Source of the DNA: Larimichthys crocea
Lineage: Eukaryota > Chordata > Actinopteri > Sciaenidae
Reading direction: 5' to 3'
DNA: 64,000 nucleotides
Assembly: GCF_000972845.2 (NCBI RefSeq)
Contig: NC_040017.1
Span: 500,938-564,937 of the forward strand
A program made the position numbers and the translations under genes. The notes under the pieces are model-generated. The model searched no databases, was not told where the DNA came from, and worked only from the letters and a program-made list of their open reading frames with translations. Shown piece after piece: positions 36,301 to 45,013 of the stretch; positions within the stretch are counted from its first letter, which is position 1; every line of letters starts with the position of its first letter.

Positions 36301-39300
36301 AGTTTTACCATGAACGTTTTGGCAGAGTTGTGACAGTGGTGAGTCCTTCTCCCCACAGCCTTTAGGTAGTCACTGGCTGCAGATTAAGGCTGTAGCTTAT
36401 GTTAGTGTTTATCGCTGCAGATATACACGCTCGTAGAGAAAACAGAATTCAAGCATGTGGTTAAGTGCTTGAGCCTAGTACAGTGATAGTCTGCCTTCTA
36501 TGAACAAGCACAAGTTGCAGTTGTTCAGGACGTTATTCTGATTGTGATTCTGTTTTGGTTTGGAAATCACTGTTTTATCTGTAAGGATTGGACCCTGGTT
36601 GCATCTGTTAACTGTGGACTGTTTGATGTAGGACAAAGCAGTGTCTCCTTGCCTGTCCTCAGCTCAGAGGGCTCTGGTTAAGGTCTGCCAGTCATTAATA
36701 TTTGATAGGAATCAATTTGTGGAGGGGTGTCGTGTGCACTAAATGACCACAGATCTGCATCTGAATCCCAAAGAGCTCTCATCACTCCCCCTCCCTGTGC
36801 GCACATTTACATTTTGGCCTTGCGTTTGTTTTTAGATTTCAAGAGGTGTAGCATCATATAAATGTGCTAGTGAAAAGGTTAAACATACAATCCCTGTTTA
36901 AAGATATTTTTTTGGCCTTTTGGAGCTTTTTTATTTGACAGACAGCTGAAGAGTGACAGGAATGTGGGGAGAGAGAGATGGGGAATGATGTGGGAAAGAG
37001 CCACAGGTCGGATTCAAACCCTGGGCCTCCGCAGCAAGGACTGAGCCTTTGTACATGGGGCGGCTGCTCTACCAACTGAGCTAAACGACACCCCATACAA
37101 TCCCTGTTTAGTTCAAACATGACCCCTGAAGAAGACTTATCCTTTGCTCATATCTGGACACAACTGATGATATTAGTGTGTTATGAGAGACAGGGACATC
37201 GTGGCCTCTCTCTAAAAACTCAAGAGTCCTTACCACTGAGTCGTAGTGGTCCACTGTCGTAGTAGCATGGCTGAAGAGCACTTAACAGTCTCCATGGTTT
37301 CTGAGCTTGAACCACAACACCTGACAGCATCTCAAGATGAGCTTTTGAGTTAATCAGCTTTGTTTGCGGGATTCATCTTTTGGTTAAAAAATATGTTTCT
37401 TTGCTTCATGACTGATATTGAAAAGGGTTGAACCTGAAGGCTAAATTTAAAAAAGTGTTTCATGACAAAGAAACTGTAGTTATCCCATTTATTTTTAAAA
37501 AGATACCAAAATCTGATCTGAAATTATAATAGAACATATTACAATAATAAGATGTATTAATGTCATTACATTAAATATGTATCTGACACTTTGAAATAAG
37601 AGCTGTAGGTGTAACTTTGGCACATCTTTCTTTTCATGTGAAGCCTGATATAAATGCTATATACTCCTGGTTCTATTAAATTCTATTCTATTAACTGTTA
37701 AATCAATAAAATTAAATTATTGACATGTGAATAAAACTTGACAGATGATATGACGTTATCAGTTTGTCTTTTTAACTGGTGTAACGTGTTTAGGATGGGC
37801 AAAAAGTTAGCTGCTTATTTACAAAGACTTAGAGTCACAGCCTAGTAAATCTGTATTTTCCCAGCTATGACATCAGAATTCAGTCTCTTGCACACAAATA
37901 TATCCACACACACTCTCTGATTTTGTAAGTACAGGTGAAATGCGCACGCTGTAATGCTAATCGACAGACAGCTGCCACGGCAGACCTGGAGAGCTGTAGG
38001 GGGGACGGCGGGGGCAAAGCCAGAGCTTCTTGAGAAATAAACACCCAGGGGTCACATCAGATTCCGCTCTGATCCATAGCAGAGGAAGGAGAGCTCACGG
38101 TTTATTTTTTTAAACTTTTGGGATTATGGGGTGTTGTTTAGCTCAGTTGGTAGAGCAGGTGCCCCATGTACAAAGGCTCAGTCCTTGCCACGGCAGCCCA
38201 GGGTTCGAATACAACGTGTGGCTCTTTCCCGCATGTCATTCCCCATCTCTCTCTCCTCACATTCCTGTCACTCTTCAGCTGTCTCTATACAATAAAGCTC
38301 AAAAAAGCCCCCAAAAAAAAAATCTTAAAAAAACATTTGGGATTAAAAGTGGATTTATGTTCACTCTCGGTGCAGATTGTTTTTATAGCTGTACGAGACA
38401 AAACAAGTAATCCAGGAAGTTGGTGAAAATACTTCCAGCTAAAGGGGTGAGAATGGAGAACCAGTTCCAGTTGAGAACCAGCTCCAAATTGTCTGATCCG
38501 TTGGAATTACATGCCTCTGACCTTTTATTGATTCTTCTCCCGGTGTGTTGCACACTGCAAAACAATGACGTCATGAGAGACAGAAGTTGAAATGCTGCCC
38601 TCTTTTTTTATTTAGGCCAGATATGACATACCGTATTTTCACGACCATAAGGCGCACCGTACGAAAAGGCGCAGTCTCCGTTATGTATGCCATTACTGTA
38701 TTTAACACACACATAGGGCGCACCGTACGAAAAGGCGCAGTCTACACACACATATGGCGCACCGCCTTACAACAACACACACACAAGTATACAAGTGTGC
38801 GTATTTAAAAATAGAGCGGGAGCAAAACTGAGTTTGATTGTGCTTTATTTAAGTCTTTATTACAAAGTACTAACATTTTTTAAGCACATTACCGGTAATC
38901 GTCATTAATCAAACCCATCGAAGTCCTCATCCTCCGTTTCTGAGTTAAACAGCTGCGCTAAATCAAATATGCCAGTTCCACTTTCTTCGCTGTCAGAGTC
39001 ACTTTCCGTGCCGTGCGGCCCCTCGGAAATGATGCCGGCTTTTGCGAAAGCTCGAACAACAGTGCCAGTAGACACGTTAGTCCACGCATCTACAATCCAT
39101 CCGCAAACTGTGGCGTAACTTGCCCGGCGCTGCCCTCCACTCTTTGTGAAACTGTGGTCTCCATCTGTCATCCATCGCTCCCACGCCTCTCGCAGCCTTA
39201 CTTTGAACGGCCGGTTCACACCGATGTCCAGCGGTTGGAGTTCCTTTGTCAGCCCCCCCGGAATAACAGCAAGTGCAGCGTTCATTTGTTTCACTTCTTT

Positions 39301-42300
39301 TTTCACATCGGCTGTGAGATGGGCACGTTGTTCTCAACACAGGTTTAACAACACACATAGGGCGCACTGCACTATAGGGCGCGCTGCACATTTTGAAAAA
39401 AATATAAGACGTTTATATGCGCCTTATGGTCGTGAAAATACGGTATTCCTCCTTTAAACTAGATTACAATGCTGACACAAATTCAAATAAGAACAGTGCA
39501 TTCTAATAAAAGACAGGCTGGAATAATTCACTCTGCAGATTTGCTAGCTTCTGTACAGATGACCTATTGTTTAAACCTTTAGAACATTGGACCAGTCAAT
39601 ACTAATCATTTATATGTGCCTCTTATCAAGCAAAGATAGATGACTGTGTCTACTGGATGGTAAACAACAGATGTGAATCTCTGTAATGTGATTAGATATT
39701 AAACTAAAGTTAGAACTAACCCTTTTAAACAACATCAAATGACAAGTCAGGACCAAACAGACTGAACTCAGGTCGTGGCTACAGGTTTCTCTAAGCTCTA
39801 CTCAAAGGTCGGCACTTCCGTGGGCATATACTTCTTGCCATGTTATGATCGGTAAAACTTGCTGTAAACATGGAGCAGAGTCTCTCTGTAACCTGACTGT
39901 TTAAATACTTTGTGAGCCAGGCTGTGACGAGAAAGAAACAGACTCAAACAGTGATGAAATCATGAAATGAGAGGAGCCGAGCACGCTCGATTGGACATAC
40001 ATGCCTTCAACTACAGTGGATCTGGCTCAAGTTGCTTTGTCTAACTCATTCTTTGGTCCTCTTATTTTCCCATGACCTCATCCACAACCACAGAAGGAGG
40101 ACATGCTGGCTCTTTCCAGGTCAGAGGTCATTATACAAACTCAAAGAAAACTCTCAAGAGGTCAGCAACTTGGTAGTTGTGTCATTACTGAGTAGACTGT
40201 TTTAACACACGTAAGCAGGTTTATGAGTCTTCTTTATGTAGTAATGATTTCAGGGTTAAGAAGGCCGTCCTTCAGCCACAAGAGGTAGGTTCAAGCTCAT
40301 GTGTAAACACATGTGAGCTCTGCTGAAGAGTCCTCGAGCTTTGAGGTGGAGAGCTGGAAAAAATAACATTCCTCTATAAAGATGGATTATTTATGTGTAG
40401 TTGTGTACTGAGGTTATCTTTGGTCAAATGACTTATCTTGTATCAGTTGAATGTTTGCTTGATGCTTTTGTGACAAAGCAGTTAGTTAAGCCTACTTATC
40501 CTCTACACCAGTGGTAGGCAAATAGTTTCCCATAGACCAAATCCCACCCTCCAACAAAAATATTAATCCCAATGAAAAGTTCAAGTTTCTCCTTTTATAG
40601 TTTTTATACATAACTATGCAAGATAAATAGGCTGATGTAAAAATATTACAAACTAATATCACAAAGAAAAGCAATGCAAACCATGGCTACTGTCCCCCCC
40701 TCTGAATGGGCTGTTTCCTCGAGTAATTCCTTCACAAAAAATGATCGAGGAATTTCCTCTGCCTCGAAGCCTAGTTTAATTAAATTTAAAGCTCACGTTT
40801 CACACAGATTCTTTTTAGTGTGACACAACGTGCTTACGTTACAGGCTGCAAAGTGGAAGAAGACGGAAGCGGGCTTTTGGTAACGTGTGTGGACAGTGTT
40901 GACGTTCATAATGGCAGACTCCGGGACCGAAAACAGCGAAAATGAGCAAACACAGCAAAGCGAAAGTAATAACAATAATAATTTTATACGATAACTCAAT
41001 TAATCGGTAGAATATTTGACAGAACACTTGATTACCAAAATATTCGATAGCTGCAGCCCTAGGCTGTTTTAACCTCAAACTCTACATATCAATAATATAT
41101 CGTCTTAAGTAAGTTACATAAGTCTTTTCACGTGTTTTCTGCTATTCTAACTATTTTCCAATTTAATGTATTTTGAAAGAAATCTCGGAATTGCCTCCTA
41201 ATAAATCATTGTTTGGTCTAAAATGGCAGGAAATATTCAGGTCATCAGATGCATCATTTTATCTAACCAAAGGTCCAGAAAACAGAAAATATACATTGAA
41301 AAGTTGCAACCAGTGAATTTTTTTGATTGATTATCACAAATTGTACTCAACCATAACTTCTTTTTGCGAGTCTTGCGGCATCCAAAGTTTTTCCTACATG
41401 GACAAAGAGGGTAACTACACCCCAAGTTGCCACTAAATCCTACTTACTGGTCTTTAAAATTTCATTATATAGTTTTACTCCATGCCTGTGAAACACTGGC
41501 CCACAACTGAACTGGATTTCTGACACCTGCTCTTCATTATGATCCCTGCTGTCTATTTTTTTCTTCTCAAAGTGAAACAGATCAAAGTCATGGACACCAA
41601 GATGGAAAGCAGAAGTAAAGATGAAGTAAAATGAAATATGTAGCAAATTTCACAATTTCTAAGTAGAGGAAGGAAATTTACCCTCACTTTTTACTACAGA
41701 GGAAGTGGGAGGAGTTCATAAAGAAGTGCAGTAAAGGCAACGGGCATTTAGAAGACACTGCTCAATGAACACAAAGCTTTTTAATAAAAAACATGAGTCT
41801 TCTCATGTGCAGCCACAACAAACTGTGGCCCAAATATCTGGAGTGTGTTCTGGAGCTACGTGGCAGGAAGAGGGTGGTAGCAGAGAGGAGGTTCGGGTTT
41901 GGGTGGGGGTTGGGTTGGGGGGACAGAGGCAAGGCATGAGGTTGTGTTTCCTCAACAACTTGCAGTCCAACCTCCCAAATCACTGAAAGCAAAACAACTC
42001 TGACACCAGGCAGGGCCATTAGGAAACCCTGCTTACAGTACAGCAGTGCAGGCATAATCTCATGTGTTTTAAGTCACTAATGAGTGGGTACCTCGCTGTG
42101 CGCAGCAGTAGGATGTTTAATTTCCAAATGAAATGTAATGATGGAAAGTCTGAAGGTTTTCGTGAAAACACGTGGAGGATATATTTCAGGGCCAGAGGTG
42201 CGTGTTTATTTTCAAGGCCTCCAGGAACGTGGAAAGATTAAATAGAAAGTGATATCTACAGCCTGACACACAGCTCCCTACATGTCATTTTTCTCCAGGC

Positions 42301-44087
42301 TAATGGCCAATCCATATTTTCTCTCTCCCCTCCATTCCAAGCAGTTTATAGCTGAGTAGACATGGGCATGTCCAAGCTCAATTCTACAGTGCTGGGAATG
42401 TGATGTATTGCAGGCCCAGCTAACCATGTGAAGCTTGTACGGCTGGCACAAAACACAACTATTACAACGGCAAATATTTATTCAAGCACCATCAATTCAG
42501 TAATGAGCTGCTTCATGTATGTGCAGCTGTAGATAAAGCATCTAAAAGAATGAAGTCTCTGCAGATCATCAGCATGGACTCATTTGTTATCACAGAGATA
42601 GCACATAGCTTCCTGCCACTACATTCCAAAGGGTCAAGTATCTGAAATGTCGAGGAACCTCTGAATCACCATCCATCACTGTGTCATGCTGTGACTCATT
42701 TTTAGTTCTTTTTTTGGCTAGTAAACCCCTTTAGAGTGCTGCAGGGAAACATACGTGGTACAGACAAAAGGCCATGATCCGCATTTCACAAGAAAGTGCA
42801 CACAACCCTAATGCAACAAACAAGAAACAACAGGACAATGGAGCCAATTTAGTTTGAGGGAACTGCTTAAAGACAAAAATCTATTCTTAAAAGGCACTGT
42901 GAGGACCCATGTTATAATTACTCTCAAATTAAAGAGCTCAGTCTGGCTGTAACAACATGGGTAGGTCCTTCCCAGAGCTACAAACAAGAGGGATCAAAGA
43001 CAGTGACAATAGTCAGAGTTGTGTTTTACTTTACTGTGGCTACAATTATAGTGCAAACAATGAAATGTAAAAGTTCAACGAAACTCTAATTAACCAGAGC
43101 CACTAATGACTCACTATCTTTCTTTTGAAGGTCAACTGGGAACCTTGCTTCATCTTATACCTTTCAAAGTATTAGGGCTTGGGGTTTGGGCAAGGGAAAA
43201 GTTGTAGGTGTCTGTGTCAGTATTACTTACTTAGAGAGGGACACTCCTCCAGCTTTCCCAATGAGCTCCTCATGGTGGAGGACAGCATCATTCCAAGGAA
43301 TGTCAAGGAATTTCAGCAGTGTCCTCATCCATTTCTCAGGATGAAGGACCAACTGTTCATAATGCACAGGTAGACATTTATCCGCTGCCTCTAGGCACTG
43401 AGTGTACATTGTCTCTATGGCCCGATTCCACTTGGTCAGGCAGTCCCGGTAGCTGCCCAGGTCGAAGCCAGCAATCGTCACCTTCCGTGAGATCATGGAG
43501 TGGACTGAAGCCCGGCCATCACGAATCATAAGTACAAACTTGGCACGGGGAAATATTTTGGCTAGGTAGGAAAGCGACTTCAGTGCAAAAGGGTCCTTGT
43601 TGCAAAGAAAGTTGGCGGGCTCTCCGTGTTTGACAATGATTTCCAGCAGAAAGGCCTGCATGGCGGCGTCCAGCACCTCATCTGTCACACCGGCCTCATC
43701 CAGGCGCATCTTCTCCCGACCGGAGCGGCTCCACATCTGTTTCATGGCTAGGATACGTGGGATGACGCGGGTTTCTTCACCACAGCGTACTTCAGGATGG
43801 GCATCCAGCATGGCTCGCATTAGCGTGGTCCCACTGCGGGGCACTCCACCTATGAAGATGAGTGGCATGTCTTTACTGTAAACAAAAGGAGTGCTGAGGT
43901 TCTGGCCAGTCCGTAAGGTGGTCCGCATGCTTCCTCCGAGTGCTGACAGAGGCAGGATCCCACCCGGTTGGTTGCGTTCCACGATACGATGGTGGCACTC
44001 CATTGCGTGGCGGCCCAGGTAGAAGACTGTGACTGAGCTGATGACCAGACAGGCCACCAGCAAATTCTGTTTCAGCTTGCCAATCAT
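15524..44087 (-). CDS. tpst1: tpst1 (protein-tyrosine sulfotransferase 1 or tpst1-like), complete, 3 coding exons
   Basis: Three minus-strand exons (43231-44087, 29349-29547, 15524-15583) join in frame to give 371 residues; human TPST1 has 370. The enzyme transfers sulfate from PAPS to tyrosines of secreted and membrane proteins in the trans-Golgi lumen. It is a type II membrane protein: short cytosolic MIGKLKQ, a hydrophobic anchor at about residues 8-25, then the lumenal domain. PRSGTTL (83-89) is the 5'-phosphosulfate loop; Glu105 in GEETR matches the catalytic Glu99 of TPST2; [10 protein letters not shown] (189-198) forms the 3'-phosphate site. NLS at 63-65 is a possible N-glycosylation site. 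TPST1 is preferred over TPST2 from the N-terminal [19 protein letters not shown] and the ending [12 protein letters not shown]. Teleosts also carry a tpst1-like paralogue, which I cannot separate. The introns are unusually long, about 13.7 kb each. Confidence 0.96.
15791..15836 (+). repeat. (GTGTGC)n hexanucleotide repeat
   Basis: About six copies of gtgtgc running into a short GT stretch, in the second tpst1 intron close to the terminal exon. Confidence 0.94.
16062..16165 (+). repeat. Compound (TA)n(GT)n(TA)n microsatellite
   Basis: An AT repeat of about 38 nt, an imperfect TA stretch, about 30 nt of GT and a closing TA run. The last TA is also the target duplication of the adjacent Tc1-like element. 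Confidence 0.95.
16166..16978 (-). mobile_element. Decayed Tc1-like transposon, internally deleted, 813 bp
   Basis: The terminal inverted repeats are cagttgcaatcaaaatgcaa and its partner ttctgattgcaactg, bordered by TA on both sides (16164-16165, 16979-16980). A second pair of internal repeats, tgattccacccctg and gggggttgaatcattttg, is visible. The minus strand around 16330-16450 encodes a broken Tc1 helix-turn-helix segment with [20 protein letters not shown], matching the TAKDL...GT.VS..TV pattern of Tc1 transposases. The catalytic domain is missing. It lies in a tpst1 intron. Confidence 0.8.
16981..20655. other. tpst1 intron sequence with only weak repeat traces
   Basis: No exon with family similarity was seen on either strand. 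About 18386-18512 resembles 41075-41200 (shared cttttcacRtgttttc, taactattttccaa and a tgtattt.gaaagaaa block), so it is a dispersed repeat. The rest is unassigned. Confidence 0.5.
18386..18512 (+). repeat. Dispersed repeat shared with 41075-41200
   Basis: Both copies show aagtcttttcac.tgttttc, then taactattttccaa, then atgtattt.gaaagaaa and ggaat.gcct in the same order. Function and family unknown. Confidence 0.6.
20656..20990 (+). repeat. Degenerate teleost dispersed repeat (acatttagtcattcagc type)
   Basis: It opens with acatttagtcattcagctg, then aagcttttaggcaaagctac, then ttacaaaa, a degraded form of a very common fish repeat. The continuation with ggtaggacattccaccaaca belongs to the same unit. 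Class not assigned. Confidence 0.6.
21177..21368 (+). repeat. tRNA-derived SINE (copy 1) with 8-bp target duplication
   Basis: The box A-like gtttagctcagtttgtagag and box B-like gggtttgaatcc are both present, followed by a tRNA-unrelated body (tgtcattcaccatctctctc) and an A-rich tail. The direct repeats tcttatat (21169-21176 and 21369-21376) flank it exactly. Copies 2 and 3 are at 36901-37093 and 38127-38335. Confidence 0.88.
22266..22416. repeat. Small A+T-rich inverted-repeat element (MITE-like)
   Basis: Ends such as accaaaaaaatgagt and ttttttgagt are roughly inverted around a core with taagtttaacttaatac. It looks like a frequent short teleost MITE, but the ends are imperfect and no target duplication is clear. 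Confidence 0.4.
22420..23519. other. tpst1 intron, nothing recognised
   Basis: No element, exon or RNA gene identified; the open frames on both strands are short and without motifs. Confidence 0.5.
23520..23640 (+). repeat. Dispersed fish repeat with gctaagctaggctaa motif
   Basis: Contains tggctagcagtttccccctg, then cttccagtctttgagctaag, a very frequent teleost repeat segment. A shorter relative is at 29190-29245 (ctttatgctaagctaagcta). Confidence 0.6.
23641..26040. other. tpst1 intron, mostly unassigned
   Basis: Only a short LINE 3' tail (24722-24768) and an A-run/T-run palindrome (25720-25755) are recognised. No exon is seen on either strand. Confidence 0.5.
24722..24768 (+). repeat. LINE 3' tail fragment
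   Basis: tttgggctatacaaataaaa followed by a (tttga)n-like end is the 3' terminus of a common teleost non-LTR retrotransposon. A longer copy is at 34130-34308. Confidence 0.65.
26041..27480 (+). repeat. Unclassified composite repeat block with duplicated hairpin modules
   Basis: The block starts as a GCTAGC-rich minisatellite (26160-26545), passes through about 750 bp of unique-looking sequence, and ends in two copies of a module of about 40 bp (27330-27369 and 27430-27469). Each module holds gagaggttttaaagagtgtg followed by ctctttcag and cacactcaa, able to fold as gagtgtg/cacactc hairpins. Between the modules lies cacgcacactcaataagaag. The minus-strand ORF at 27041-27469 repeats a peptide because of the duplication and has no known domain. 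The mobile-element class is not identified. Confidence 0.5.
26160..26545 (+). repeat. GCTAGC/TTAGCATG minisatellite
   Basis: About 380 bp built of variants of ttagcatgttagcattagc, with longer repeated units containing gcgctgatgcgctagcaatt. It is imperfect and of variable unit length, so it is not a CRISPR array. Many units are palindromic (gctagc). Confidence 0.9.
27481..29186. other. tpst1 intron, nothing firmly recognised
   Basis: No exon, RNA or named element. The ORF at 28254-28487 has no recognisable domain. Confidence 0.5.
29349..29547 (-). CDS. tpst1: tpst1 second coding exon
   Basis: 199 nt encoding residues 286-352: [20 protein letters not shown], then [20 protein letters not shown], ending in [16 protein letters not shown]. 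This is the conserved C-terminal part of the TPST fold. The acceptor is gtggttag and the donor gtgagt (plus 29343-29348). It joins in frame on both sides. Confidence 0.97.
29555..33255. other. tpst1 first coding-region intron, repeat-poor part
   Basis: About 3.7 kb upstream (in gene sense) of exon 29349-29547. I found no exon or complete mobile element. Short GT tracts occur near 31171-31195. Confidence 0.5.
33256..33326 (+). repeat. (AC)n microsatellite
   Basis: About 70 nt of uninterrupted CA dinucleotides in the tpst1 intron. Confidence 0.97.
34130..34308 (+). repeat. 3' end of an L2-like LINE
   Basis: Contains gattagttatgctgccatag, then gactgctgg, ggagtttttcctcactcg, ttgtaaagccctctgaggca and ttgggctatacaaataaaac with a (tttgat)n-like tail, in the order found at the 3' end of common teleost L2-type LINEs. 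The coding part is absent, a usual 5' truncation. Confidence 0.8.
34619..35857 (-). mobile_element. Tc1-like transposon relic with intact terminal repeats, broken by foreign sequence
   Basis: The ends are cagtatctcacaaaagtgag and tcacttttgtgagatactg, bordered by TA duplications (34617-34618, 35858-35859). The similarity continues far inward, including cattaatggctgtgtgttga at the right and its complement at the left. Minus-strand traces of the transposase remain: the 3' end (aatattttgtgtggccac, about 34829) and the N-terminal DNA-binding part (about 35365-35515). Most of the catalytic region is gone and about 34850-35360 is unrelated sequence. Confidence 0.88.
34850..35360 (+). mobile_element. 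hAT-like fragment inside the Tc1-like relic
   Basis: It begins agggatgggcaatatggact, close to agggatggccgatatgg at 58737 and tagggatgggcgatatgg at 60681, and continues ataatttctggtatttatca, typical of a fish hAT-type non-autonomous element. The right terminus is not evident, so the boundaries are approximate. Confidence 0.5.
35860..36883. other. tpst1 intron, nothing recognised
   Basis: About 1 kb without recognised repeat, exon or RNA gene on either strand. Confidence 0.5.
36901..37093 (-). repeat. tRNA-derived SINE (copy 2), young insertion with perfect 17-bp target duplication
   Basis: Reverse orientation: the plus strand shows ggattcaaaccctgggcctc (box B complement) and ctctaccaactgagctaaac (box A complement). 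The direct repeats catacaatccctgttta at 36884-36900 and 37094-37110 are identical over 17 bp, the mark of LINE-driven insertion. Confidence 0.93.
37111..38116. other. tpst1 intron, nothing recognised
   Basis: About 1 kb, A+T-rich, with no recognised element or exon. Confidence 0.5.
38127..38335 (+). repeat. tRNA-derived SINE (copy 3) with target duplication
   Basis: Box A (gtttagctcagttggtagag) and box B (gggttcgaatac) are close to the tRNA consensus, followed by the same body as copies 1 and 2 and an A-rich tail. Direct repeats tttgggatta lie at 38117-38126 and 38336-38345. Confidence 0.92.
38631..39443 (-). mobile_element. Pogo/Tigger-like transposon, internally deleted, 813 bp
   Basis: Terminal inverted repeats of at least 26 bp start ccgtattttcacgaccataa and end ttatggtcgtgaaaatacgg, with TA duplications (38629-38630 and 39444-39445). 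Sub-terminal gggcgcac/aaaggcgcagtct motifs repeat several times. The minus strand keeps a C-terminal transposase ORF. The very clean ends suggest a fairly recent element. Confidence 0.92.
38905..39306 (-). pseudogene. C-terminal fragment of a pogo-like DDE transposase
   Basis: 133 codons with [20 protein letters not shown] then [14 protein letters not shown], the conserved end of the DDE domain in pogo/Tigger/CENP-B-related transposases (LTxxLQPLDxxVN..FK). An acidic tail ([12 protein letters not shown] and [11 protein letters not shown]) follows, also usual in that family. The HTH region and most of the catalytic domain are lost, so it cannot be active alone. ATG context is not meaningful here; the true N-terminus is gone. 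Confidence 0.88.
39446..40699. other. tpst1 intron, nothing recognised
   Basis: About 1.25 kb without recognised element or exon. Confidence 0.5.
40700..41061 (+). mobile_element. hAT transposon fragment, one end only
   Basis: The right end gatagctgcagcccta is an hAT-type terminus. Upstream, plus-strand 40911-40983 encodes [20 protein letters not shown] and then a short Asn run, resembling the N-terminus of a hAT transposase. The left terminus is not found. Confidence 0.6.
41075..41455. repeat. Dispersed repeat (same family as 18386-18512), ending in actggtcttta
   Basis: The first 125 bp match 18386-18512 in order. The far end, gccactaaatcctacttact then ggtcttta, matches the end of the repeat at 1771-1907. 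The two observations together suggest one longer family. Confidence 0.5.
41456..43224. other. tpst1 intron next to the first coding exon, nothing recognised
   Basis: About 1.8 kb without exon, RNA or named mobile element. Confidence 0.5.
43231..44087 (-). CDS. tpst1: tpst1 first coding exon (N-terminus and catalytic core)
   Basis: This exon encodes residues 1-285 and two bases of Lys286. The start chosen is ATG at 44085-44087 (MIGKLKQ), which aligns with the start of mammalian TPST1. An in-frame GTG four codons upstream (44099) is not a plausible vertebrate start. The donor is gtaagt, plus-strand 43225-43230; reading through it meets a stop at once. The exon holds the membrane anchor, PRSGTTL loop, catalytic Glu and [10 protein letters not shown]. 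The upstream flank is pyrimidine-rich on the minus strand, so a 5' UTR splice acceptor may lie within the next 100 bases, but I cannot fix it. Confidence 0.97.
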
Positions 44088-45005
44088 GTTGCAGGCCACA
44101 GACGAGAGAAGACAATATCACAACAGGGGAAGTTTAGGGGGAGGGATGGGAAAAGGATCTGAAGGGTAATTAAGGTTCCCCCCCCTTTATGGTTGCTTGC
44201 TGGGGACAGGGCATGGATCGAGCTCCCTAGTGCACAGCAGGCGTTGAGTCCCCAGCTCCATGAGGCCTGGATTGTGGAATGAAACACAAAAGGCACAGTT
44301 AGTTCTGAATATACACAAGTGCAACGATCATCAAGCACAGCAACAAAACCCAAAGTACCATTTGATTGCAGTTTGTATGATGCTGTTCTCTGGATGCACA
44401 CCTCCACAGTCTGTCCACTAAGAACAAGTATGATGATTGTGGTAATCTGTCCAGCTCAATAACACACTCTCACACTCGTTTGCCACTTGTTTATTGTCGG
44501 TTATTGTAATCAATCATGTGTGTGTTCTTTGGGTGTGTGTGTGTTCTTTGGGTGTGTGTGTGTTCTTTGGGTGTGTGTGGTTAATGTAAGAAGAGAATAA
44601 ACAAAACAGGAAGAGATAAACATTTGAAATAGTAATTAACATAAATAATATGATATGAAATAAACAGGAATAATGTCATGTAAGATAATGAAAATGAACA
44701 AAGATGAATCAATTAAGAGGACAAAGCGTTAATAAGGGAGTGTCAATAATTTACAAACTCTGAACTTAAGAAGGCTCCTCTGCATGTGATGATTTGTGCT
44801 CTACTGCACACAGAGGCTACGGAATTGAGCGACGGTCCCTTAATGACCCATTGGTGCTCACACTGCTAATGAACAGCTAAAAGTCCAACATTAACTACCT
44901 AATAATTTCATACATGGATACAGAGTGCAGTAATAATACACGATATGTGATATGAAGAATGTAAAGTGATAAAAACGCACATAGAATATAAAAAAAAACG
45001 AACAA
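44088..45005 (-). other. tpst1 upstream flank (5' UTR or first intron)
   Basis: On the minus strand the 70 bases before the ATG are pyrimidine-rich, suggesting a splice acceptor near the coding start. No 5' exon or promoter can be fixed. A 19-bp unit repeat sits at 44517-44580. Confidence 0.4.
44517..44580 (+). repeat. Three copies of a 19-bp GT-rich unit
   Basis: gtgtgtgtgttctttgg recurs with ttcttt at 44525, 44544 and 44563, a 19-base period. Confidence 0.9.
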
Positions 45006-45013
45006 GTCCAGAA

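Noticed and set aside
16166..39443. Identical 813-bp length of the Tc1-like and pogo-like elements
   Set aside because: Their termini and interiors are unrelated, so the equal length is a coincidence.
44097..44099. Upstream in-frame GTG as tpst1 start (adding four residues)
   Set aside because: Vertebrate genes very rarely start at GTG; the ATG at 44087 aligns with the start of TPST1 and gives the expected 371 residues.
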